Positions 9,885 through 14,584 of a DNA stretch of 14,584 bases are shown in pieces. Numbering within the stretch: position 1 is the stretch's first letter; each line of letters begins with the position of its first letter. The translations under genes were made by a program, and so were the position numbers. Source of the stretch: Bacteroidales bacterium (GTDB taxonomy: Bacteria > Bacteroidota > Bacteroidia > Bacteroidales > UBA1715); NCBI GenBank assembly GCA_031262005.1, contig JAISIO010000089.1, forward strand, positions 1 to 14,584, given 5' to 3'. The notes beneath the pieces are model-generated. The model was not told the DNA's origin. It did no database searches and worked only from the letters and a program-made list of their open reading frames with translations.

Positions 9885-10325
9885 TTACACTGTTGGCATT
9901 TCGCCTTCGACTGTTATACCCATACTGCGCGCTGTTCCTGCAACCAATTTCATAGCCGACTCTACTGTAAAACAGTTCAAATCAGGCATTTTATCGGTCG
10001 CAATAGTTTTTACTTGTTCCCAAGTAATATTCGCAACTTTTTTTCGATTTGGTTCTGCCGAACCGGATTTCAATTTTGCCACTTCTTTTAATTGTACAGC
10101 CACCGGAGGAGTTTTTACAATGAATGTAAACGATTTATCCGAAAATACTGTAATAATTACCGGCAATACTTTCCCTTGTTGATCTTGGGTTTTTGCATTA
10201 AATTGCTTACAAAATTCCATTATGTTCACCCCTTTTGAACCCAATGCAGGTCCTACGGGAGGAGAAGGATTTGCAGCTCCACCTTTAATTTGCAATTTAA
10301 TAAATGCTTGTACTTCTTTTGCCAT
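9885..10325 (-). CDS. rplK: 50S ribosomal protein uL11
   Basis: This protein is part of the GTPase-associated centre at the base of the L12 stalk and binds the 23S rRNA region targeted by thiostrepton. The length of 146 aa is close to the usual 141-147. The proline-rich PSPPVGPALG motif is at about residues 20-29, followed by GSKGVNIMEFCKQFN. The C-terminal rRNA-binding domain ends with GTARSMGITVEG. The ATG at 10325 lies 18 nt after the nusG stop, which supports co-transcription with nusG and rplA. No Shine-Dalgarno sequence is seen. Confidence 0.99.
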   Translation of the reverse strand: MAKEVQAFIKLQIKGGAANPSPPVGPALGSKGVNIMEFCKQFNAKTQDQQGKVLPVIITVFSDKSFTFIVKTPPVAVQLKEVAKLKSGSAEPNRKKVANITWEQVKTIATDKMPDLNCFTVESAMKLVAGTARSMGITVEGEMPTV

Positions 10326-10343
10326 AACGCTTATTATCTAATT

Positions 10344-10895
10344 TTATGATTCCTTTTCTACTTGCATAAAGCCTAATTCCAATGGCGTGTTTCGTCCAAA
10401 AACTTTTACCATTACTTTGAGCTTTTTCTTTTCTTCGTTGATTTCCTCAACAATACCTGAGAACGTGTTAAACGGTCCGTCGCATACTTTTACAATTTCA
10501 CCAACAACGAACGGCACTAACGATTCTTCTTCGCGTTCCGCCAATTCATCTACGGTTCCGAGCATACGATTTACTTCCGAAGGACGTAACGGCACAGGTT
10601 CTCCACCTTTTTCCGCACCTAAAAATCCTATTACTCCGTTTACATTTTGCACTAAGTGAGCAACTTCGCCCGTCAATGCGGCTTCTATTAAAATATAGCC
10701 CGGAAAAAAACTACGCTCTTTGCTTATTTTTTTACCGTTGCGTATTTGAAATACTCTTTCTGTTGGAATAAGCACTTGCGCCACATAATCAGCCACATCG
10801 CTGTGTGAGAGTTCTGCGCTTATTTGGTCGCGCACTTTTTTTTCCTTTCCGCTAACAGCACGTACTACATACCATTTCTTTGCTATCTCATTCAT
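10344..10895 (-). CDS. nusG: Transcription termination/antitermination factor NusG
   Basis: This is a processivity factor that binds the RNA polymerase clamp and links polymerase to Rho or to the ribosome. The protein is 183 aa from the ATG chosen here. The NGN domain begins with KKWYVVRAVSGKEKKVRDQI and holds the FFPGYILIE core. The C-terminal KOW domain carries GEIVKVCDGPFNTFSGIVEE and ends in PLELGFMQVEK. An in-frame TTG at 10907 would add four residues, but the ATG at 10895 is preferred: it is a standard start and sits just before the conserved KKWYVV segment. The gene follows secE by 25 nt, the usual secE-nusG pairing. Confidence 0.97.
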   Translation of the reverse strand: MNEIAKKWYVVRAVSGKEKKVRDQISAELSHSDVADYVAQVLIPTERVFQIRNGKKISKERSFFPGYILIEAALTGEVAHLVQNVNGVIGFLGAEKGGEPVPLRPSEVNRMLGTVDELAEREEESLVPFVVGEIVKVCDGPFNTFSGIVEEINEEKKKLKVMVKVFGRNTPLELGFMQVEKES

Positions 10896-10920
10896 TGCTC
10901 TATTCAATTGCTGTTAGAAA

Positions 10921-11115
10921 TTATTGTAGTAATTTGTATATAAAATCTTTCATTACGAATGAGAATGAAAAATCCATAATCAACACAATAAGTGCTATGA
11001 TAAACATAGCTACCAACACGATAATAGCACTCGATTGCAATTCTTGCGGCGAGGGCCACGACACTTTGTATGCCAATTCGTTGTATGACTCTTTAACGTA
11101 TGTTTTTAATCCCAT
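10921..11115 (-). CDS. secE: Preprotein translocase subunit SecE
   Basis: This is the small essential subunit of the SecYEG channel that clamps SecY in the inner membrane. The protein is 64 aa with the conserved amphipathic segment KVSWPSPQEL (residues 17-26). One transmembrane helix follows at about 29-48 (AIIVLVAMFIIALIVLIM). This is the single-span form found in most bacteria; E. coli has three spans. The ATG at 11115 is preferred over an in-frame ATG at 11142, because that upstream start lies inside tRNA-Trp. The ATG is 15 nt after the tRNA 3' end, so tRNA excision would leave a very short leader. Confidence 0.96.
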   Translation of the reverse strand: MGLKTYVKESYNELAYKVSWPSPQELQSSAIIVLVAMFIIALIVLIMDFSFSFVMKDFIYKLLQ

Positions 11116-11130
11116 TGTATTTAATTTTTG

Positions 11131-11203
11131 CAGGGGCGGCAAGATTCGAACTCGCGACTTTTGGTTTTGGAGACCAACGCTCTACCAACTGAACTACACC
11201 CCT
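11131..11203 (-). tRNA. tRNA-Trp (CCA anticodon)
   Basis: The 73-nt cloverleaf reads fully on the minus strand. The acceptor stem is AGGGGTG with CGCCCCT (one T-G pair) and the discriminator base is G. The D stem is GTTC/GAGC. The anticodon stem TTGGT/ACCAA carries the loop CTCCAAA, with anticodon CCA at 11168-11170. The T stem GCGAG/CTTGC carries the loop TTCGAAT. The 3' CCA is not encoded and must be added enzymatically. The tRNA sits between tuf and secE, an arrangement common in bacteria, and its processing would cut the tuf transcript from the secE transcript. Confidence 0.97.
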
Positions 11204-11208
11204 CTGTA

Positions 11209-11244
11209 TAAGAGATTTGAGTATATTGCAACTCAAATCTCTTA
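11209..11244 (-). other. 14-bp hairpin between tuf and tRNA-Trp
   Basis: A perfect inverted repeat of 14 bp (TAAGAGATTTGAGT and its complement) encloses an 8-nt loop. It begins 17 nt after the tuf stop and ends 5 nt before the tRNA-Trp 5' end. There is no T tract after it, so it is not a canonical intrinsic terminator. A likely role is to protect the 3' end of tuf mRNA after RNase cleavage at the tRNA, or to mark a processing site. It could also lower downstream transcription. The pairing is seen directly; the role is inference. Confidence 0.65.
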
Positions 11245-11261
11245 ACGTTAATTATTTATTC

Positions 11262-12446
11262 TTATTCAAGAATTTCTGTTACTTGACCGGCACCTACTGT
11301 TCTACCACCTTCGCGGATTGCAAAACGCAAACCTTGGTTGATAGCTACCGGAGCAATAAGTTCCACAGTGATTGTAACGTTATCACCCGGCATTACCATT
11401 TCAACGCCTTCAGGCAATACGATTTCACCAGTAACGTCTGTTGTTCTAATATAGAATTGTGGACGATATTTGTTGTGGAATGGAGTGTGACGACCACCTT
11501 CTTCTTTTTTCAATACATAAATTTCTGCTTTGAATTTTTTGTGAGGTGTAATTGAACCCGGTTTACAAATAACCATACCGCGTTTCACGTCTTTTTTGTC
11601 AATACCACGAAGTAGAAGACCTACGTTATCACCTGCTTGACCTTCGTCAAGAAGTTTACGGAACATTTCAACACCTGTACAAGTAGTTTTTAATTCTGCT
11701 CCGAAACCAAGGATTGCCATCTCTTCACCTGTTTTGATAATACCTGTTTCGATACGACCTGTTGCTACGGTTCCACGACCTGTAATTGAGAACACGTCTT
11801 CAACCGGCATAAGGAATGGTTTATCAACATCACGTGGAGGTAATTCAATCCATGTATCTACAGCATCCATCAATTCCATTACTTTTTCTTCCCATTTAGC
11901 TTCACCGTTAAGTGCGCCAAGTGCAGAACCTTGAATAACAGGAGTATTATCACCGTCGAATTCATAGAATGACAACAACTCACGAAGTTCCATTTCTACA
12001 AGTTCCAACATTTCAGCATCATCAACCATATCCACTTTGTTCATAAATACAACAAGTCGTGGTACGTTCACCTGACGAGCCAAAAGAATGTGTTCACGAG
12101 TTTGAGGCATAGGACCATCAGTTGCAGCACACACTAAGATAGCACCGTCCATTTGAGCAGCACCGGTAACCATGTTTTTCACATAGTCGGCGTGACCCGG
12201 ACAGTCAACGTGCGCATAGTGGCGATTTGCTGTTTCATACTCAACGTGTGATGTATTAATAGTAATACCACGTTCTTTTTCTTCCGGAGCATTGTCAATT
12301 GAAGAGAAATCTCTTTTTTCAGACAATCCTTTTGCTGCCAATACAGCTGTAATTGCAGCTGTTAAAGTTGTTTTACCGTGGTCAACGTGTCCAATTGTTC
12401 CTATGTTAACGTGCGGTTTACTTCTGTCAAACTTTTCTTTAGCCAT
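11262..12446 (-). CDS. tuf: Translation elongation factor EF-Tu
   Basis: This is the GTPase that delivers aminoacyl-tRNA to the ribosome. The protein is 394 aa and complete. GTP-binding motifs are in order: GHVDHGKT (19-26), RGITI (59-63, switch I), DCPGH (81-85), NKVD (136-139) and SAL (174-176). Domains 2 and 3 follow, ending in REGGRTVGAGQVTEIL. It lies between two tRNA genes, 53 nt after tRNA-Thr and 58 nt before tRNA-Trp. The leader before the ATG is almost purely A and T with no Shine-Dalgarno sequence, although this is normally one of the most abundant proteins in a cell. Expression probably comes from the promoter upstream of tRNA-Thr. No second tuf copy is in this window. Confidence 0.99.
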   Translation of the reverse strand: MAKEKFDRSKPHVNIGTIGHVDHGKTTLTAAITAVLAAKGLSEKRDFSSIDNAPEEKERGITINTSHVEYETANRHYAHVDCPGHADYVKNMVTGAAQMDGAILVCAATDGPMPQTREHILLARQVNVPRLVVFMNKVDMVDDAEMLELVEMELRELLSFYEFDGDNTPVIQGSALGALNGEAKWEEKVMELMDAVDTWIELPPRDVDKPFLMPVEDVFSITGRGTVATGRIETGIIKTGEEMAILGFGAELKTTCTGVEMFRKLLDEGQAGDNVGLLLRGIDKKDVKRGMVICKPGSITPHKKFKAEIYVLKKEEGGRHTPFHNKYRPQFYIRTTDVTGEIVLPEGVEMVMPGDNVTITVELIAPVAINQGLRFAIREGGRTVGAGQVTEILE

Positions 12447-12499
12447 TGTAATAATTATTATTATTTAAACATATAAAATTTTCAATTTTTCTTCAAAAG

Positions 12500-12571
<72 letters not shown>

Positions 12572-12615
12572 TTTTAAGCCTTTTTCAGAGTTCTTACACC
12601 CCAAATTTTGGACTG

Positions 12616-12645
12616 CAAATGTACGTCTTTTTTTTTATTAACAAA
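12616..12645 (-). promoter_or_regulatory. Bacteroidota-type promoter for tRNA-Thr/tuf run
   Basis: On the minus strand the -7 element TACATTTG (12616-12623) matches TAnnTTTG. A -33 element TTTG lies at 12642-12645 with an 18-nt spacer; a second TTTG at 12646-12649 would give 22 nt. The spacer holds a run of nine A (12628-12636). The promoter starts only about 6 nt after the hpf stop region, and it is the only good match before the tuf-to-rpoC run. The bases after the -7 box are almost the same as at the rpsU promoter. Confidence 0.82.
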
Positions 12646-12654
12646 CAAATCCGA

Positions 12655-12954
12655 TTATTTTTTTTCGTGTTTGCCTTTTAATTTCAAGATTTGCCCGCGA
12701 AGTGCTTCTACTGCATCGTCCACTGCTTCTTCAAATGATTTTGCGTGTTTTTTTGCAAACAAATCATTGCCGGGAACGGTGATTCGAATATCTGCTTCTT
12801 TATTAGCTTCGTCGGCTGTGTTTATTACTTTAAACGCCACTTCCGATGAAATCAAATTATCGGAAAATGTTTCGAGTTTGTTAACTTTTGCAGTTGTGAA
12901 ATCTTTGAGTTTTTCGTCTGCTTTAAATCCGATTGCTTGAATTTTTACTTCCAT
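12655..12954 (-). CDS. hpf: Ribosome hibernation-promoting factor, short HPF/RaiA family
   Basis: This is a 99-aa protein of the HPF/YfiA family, which binds the decoding centre of the 30S subunit and keeps ribosomes inactive under starvation or stationary phase. Family traits visible are the MEVKIQAIGF start, the segment KVNKLETFSDNL, the strand DIRITVPGNDLFAKK and the helix SFEEAVDDAVEALRGQILKLKGKH with a basic tail. The length corresponds to the short form, without the C-terminal dimerisation domain of long HPF. The ATG is 2 nt after the recombinase stop, so the two genes are co-transcribed and probably translated together. The next promoter lies right after the stop; no terminator is seen between them. 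Confidence 0.93.
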   Translation of the reverse strand: MEVKIQAIGFKADEKLKDFTTAKVNKLETFSDNLISSEVAFKVINTADEANKEADIRITVPGNDLFAKKHAKSFEEAVDDAVEALRGQILKLKGKHEKK

Positions 12955-12956
12955 AA

Positions 12957-13859
12957 TTATTTATTTTTTGTATTTCGTGGATGAGAATTTCTATATATTT
13001 CCTTTATTTTTTCTAATGAGTTGTGCGTGTATATTTGCGTTGCCGATAAATTTGCGTGCCCTAAAATTTCTTTTATGTTCTGTAAATCGGCTCCATTGTT
13101 CAGCAAATGTGTAGCACAACTGTGCCGCAATACGTGCGGGCTTTTTTTATCTATGGTGGTTACCGCACTCAAATATTTTTTCACAATCCGGTAAATCATG
13201 CCCTCGTATGCTGGCTTACCTTTATCGGTTATAAAAAAAAATGTATGCCCTGCGGCGTATTTCTCTCGTTCCTTAACGTATTGTTGTACATAGTGCGTCA
13301 ATTCGGGCAGCAATGGTATTATGCGTTCTTTGTTGCGCTTTCCCAATACTTTTACCTGTCGATTTTCAAAATCAAAAGAATGCGTGTGCAAGCCCAACAA
13401 TTCTGCCCTACGCATACCTGTTTCGTACAAAAGTGCGATAATTAATTTATTGCGTAACCCTGCAAAATCGGTATCAAATGACACATCTTCATACAACATA
13501 TCCATTTGATTTTCTTCTACAAATACAGGCAATCGCTTTGCTGTTTTGAGAGCCGTAATATGTGCTGCGGGATTTTTCTCCGTTTGTTCACTCTTTTGTA
13601 GAAACGAATAAAAACTACGCAACGCAACAATTTTTCGATTGATTGATCGAGCCGTAATTCCTTGTTTCGATAAATCTACAATCCAATTCCGTATGAGTTT
13701 TTCGTGAACTTCGGTAAGCAGTACCTCGTCTATATAATTCACAAAATGCACAACATCATTGGAATACGATGTAACAGTATGTTTAGAACTCCGTTTTTCG
13801 AACTGCAAATAGTTCAAAAATGATTGTAATAATTCCTTGTTATAGGAATTATTGCTCAT
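12957..13859 (-). CDS. Tyrosine recombinase, XerC/XerD type
   Basis: This 300-aa site-specific recombinase has the size of XerC/XerD, which resolve chromosome dimers at dif. Residues 1-95 form the SAM-like N-terminal DNA-binding domain. The catalytic residues of the family are all present: R150 (in YETGMRRAELLGL), K174 (in VLGKRNK), H242 and R245 (in PHVLRHSCATHLL), H268 (in ILGHANLS) and the nucleophile Y277 (in QIYTH). It should be active. Its ATG lies inside the end of rpsU, overlapping by 11 nt in another frame, which suggests translational coupling. hpf follows after 2 nt. No integrase-like cargo or attachment repeats are seen nearby, so a chromosomal housekeeping role is more likely than a mobile element. 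Whether it is XerC, XerD or another Xer paralogue cannot be settled here. Confidence 0.93.
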   Translation of the reverse strand: MSNNSYNKELLQSFLNYLQFEKRSSKHTVTSYSNDVVHFVNYIDEVLLTEVHEKLIRNWIVDLSKQGITARSINRKIVALRSFYSFLQKSEQTEKNPAAHITALKTAKRLPVFVEENQMDMLYEDVSFDTDFAGLRNKLIIALLYETGMRRAELLGLHTHSFDFENRQVKVLGKRNKERIIPLLPELTHYVQQYVKEREKYAAGHTFFFITDKGKPAYEGMIYRIVKKYLSAVTTIDKKSPHVLRHSCATHLLNNGADLQNIKEILGHANLSATQIYTHNSLEKIKEIYRNSHPRNTKNK

Positions 13860-14043
13860 CAGTTAATTGCAATTGTTGTTTGTAAATTGCTTTAATCTTT
13901 TGCTCACGACGCACAACAGAGTTTTTTGTAAAGGCTTGACGATTTCTTAATTCTTTTACTACGCCTGTTTTTTCAAATTTTCTTTTGAACTTTTTCAACG
14001 CTCTTTCAATGTTTTCGCCTTCTTTAATAGGTACAATAATCAT
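13849..14043 (-). CDS. rpsU: 30S ribosomal protein bS21
   Basis: This is a small basic protein of 64 aa that sits near the 3' end of 16S rRNA on the 30S platform. It starts MIIVPIKEGENIERALKKFKR, and its middle section with RNRQAFTKNSVVRREQK is typical. In Bacteroidota, bS21 is reported to help hide the anti-Shine-Dalgarno sequence, so most genes do not use SD pairing. This gene is the exception in the window: AAAGGA lies 7 nt before its ATG. It is the first gene of a three-gene operon and overlaps the recombinase start by 11 nt. Its promoter lies at 14086-14116. Confidence 0.97.
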   Translation of the reverse strand: MIIVPIKEGENIERALKKFKRKFEKTGVVKELRNRQAFTKNSVVRREQKIKAIYKQQLQLTDEQ

Positions 14044-14052
14044 AATTTATTC

Positions 14053-14058
14053 CTTTAA
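14053..14058 (-). promoter_or_regulatory. Shine-Dalgarno sequence of rpsU
   Basis: On the minus strand, TTAAAGGAATAAATT precedes the rpsU ATG. The core AAGGA can pair with the 16S rRNA 3' end and leaves a 7-nt gap to the start codon. No other gene here has a well-placed copy; rplA has AAGGA only 3 nt from its ATG. Confidence 0.7.
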
Positions 14059-14085
14059 TTAATTATTTATGTAAATTTTGGGCTG

Positions 14086-14116
14086 CAAATGTATGAACTT
14101 CAATTTGAATAAACAA
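14086..14116 (-). promoter_or_regulatory. Bacteroidota-type promoter for the rpsU operon
   Basis: On the minus strand the -7 element TACATTTG lies at 14086-14093 and a TTG at 14114-14116 serves as the -33 element, with a 20-nt spacer. This fits the TTG-N(19-21)-TAnnTTTG pattern well. The predicted start site is near 14080, giving a leader of about 37 nt. The sequence from the -7 box onward is almost identical to the promoter before tRNA-Thr and tuf. Confidence 0.83.
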
Positions 14117-14251
14117 TTTTTTTGCTAAAATGTTTTCAAGTAATGGTTTAATATTTCTTTTTTGTTCTATTATGTGCGCCTCATTATATTGTGGTTTTCG
14201 GGCATTCTGCAATCGTAGAATTGCGTTGCATTATCCGTAATCAGCAGGCTG
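14117..14251. other. Spacer between the MATE gene and the rpsU promoter
   Basis: This 135-nt stretch holds no credible gene. The only structure seen is a weak 5-bp inverted repeat, GCAAT/ATTGC, with a 6-nt loop at 14209-14224. It has no T tract, so it is a poor candidate for the terminator of the MATE gene. Confidence 0.5.
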
Positions 14252-14584
14252 TTATATTTTCTTTTTTTGCCAATGCGTGCCGCTAAAATACCATACACTG
14301 ATCAAACCAAGTACAATTTGATACACAATCTCACCCCCCCAAATACATTCAAGATTGTGCGGAAAGTGCCTAACTAACAAATAAATAGTTACAAGATAAA
14401 CAACAAGCGTAATACCTTCAACAAAGAGTGCTACCATAGTATTACCGGTTGCCGAAATTGCCGAGAAAATTGTCCACGAAAAGGCGGAAAGAATATTGGC
14501 AAAACCGACCACATACAACGCTCGAAAACCTATTTCAATTAAATAGTGTGTTTCGGGTTTTGTGTAAAGGCTCATGATTCCCTG
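14252..14584 (-). CDS. MATE-family efflux transporter, C-terminal part (cut by window edge)
   Basis: This is the C-terminal end of a multidrug and toxin extrusion (MATE) transporter, an inner-membrane antiporter driven by an H+ or Na+ gradient. The open frame continues to the right edge with codons for Q-G-I before the first visible Met at 14575, so that Met is internal. About 110 residues are visible. The segment GIMSLYTKPE followed by FANILSAFSWTIFSAISATGNT matches the usual MATE region near helix 10, and two further membrane segments and the tail WQKKKI end the protein. A run of seven G (14334-14340) encodes part of IWGGE; the frame reads sensibly across it. The substrate cannot be inferred. 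The gene has the same orientation as rpsU but is separated from it by 208 nt and a promoter. Confidence 0.8.
   Translation of the reverse strand, partial: QGIMSLYTKPETHYLIEIGFRALYVVGFANILSAFSWTIFSAISATGNTMVALFVEGITLVVYLVTIYLLVRHFPHNLECIWGGEIVYQIVLGLISVWYFSGTHWQKKKI

Noticed and set aside
9700..10182. 160-codon open frame on the + strand across rplA and rplK
   Set aside because: It crosses the junction of two certain minus-strand genes and has no recognisable motif.
10896..10907. TTG start that would extend nusG by four residues
   Set aside because: An ATG at 10895 sits directly before the conserved NGN domain and is the simpler choice.
11116..11142. Upstream in-frame start that would extend secE by nine residues
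   Set aside because: It begins inside tRNA-Trp and adds residues not typical of SecE; the ATG at 11115 gives the normal protein.
12957..13859. Recombinase as the integrase of a mobile element
   Set aside because: It sits in an operon with rpsU and hpf, with no flanking direct repeats, cargo genes or tRNA-end duplication visible.

Overview
This window is a housekeeping region of a bacterial chromosome. It carries transcription and translation genes, all on the minus strand, so the genes run from high to low coordinates. The organism is most likely a member of the Bacteroidota, probably Bacteroidales. Three things point there: two promoters of the TTG...TAnnTTTG type used by the sigma factor of that phylum, A/T-rich gene leaders almost without Shine-Dalgarno (SD) sequences, and the sizes and sequence style of RpoB (1270 aa) and RpoC (1414 aa). 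The DNA is AT-rich. All 13 visible stop codons are TAA. Genus and species cannot be called from this window.

In transcription order the layout is as follows. (1) The C-terminal end of a MATE-family transporter runs off the right edge, followed by a 208-nt spacer. (2) A small operon follows: rpsU (bS21), a XerC/D-type tyrosine recombinase and hpf. It has its own promoter, an 11-nt rpsU/recombinase overlap and a 2-nt recombinase-hpf gap. (3) A second promoter sits just after hpf and opens a long run: tRNA-Thr(GGT), tuf, tRNA-Trp(CCA), secE, nusG, rplK, rplA, rplJ, rplL, rpoB, rpoC. rpoC stops 18 nt from the left edge, so its terminator is not visible.

The genes serve one purpose. EF-Tu, the L11/L1 and L10/L12 stalk proteins and bS21 make or run ribosomes, and HPF puts them into hibernation. 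RpoB and RpoC form the RNA polymerase catalytic core, NusG couples polymerase to ribosome, and SecE belongs to the export channel. The recombinase is the odd member. Its family includes the enzymes that resolve chromosome dimers, yet here it lies between two ribosome-associated genes.

I found no undescribed system such as a defence island, CRISPR array, mobile element or biosynthetic cluster. The points worth a second look are regulatory: a lone SD sequence in front of rpsU, two promoters with nearly identical start regions, a UUCG-capped hairpin between rplL and rpoB, a 14-bp hairpin between tuf and tRNA-Trp, and an A9 tract in the tuf promoter spacer.
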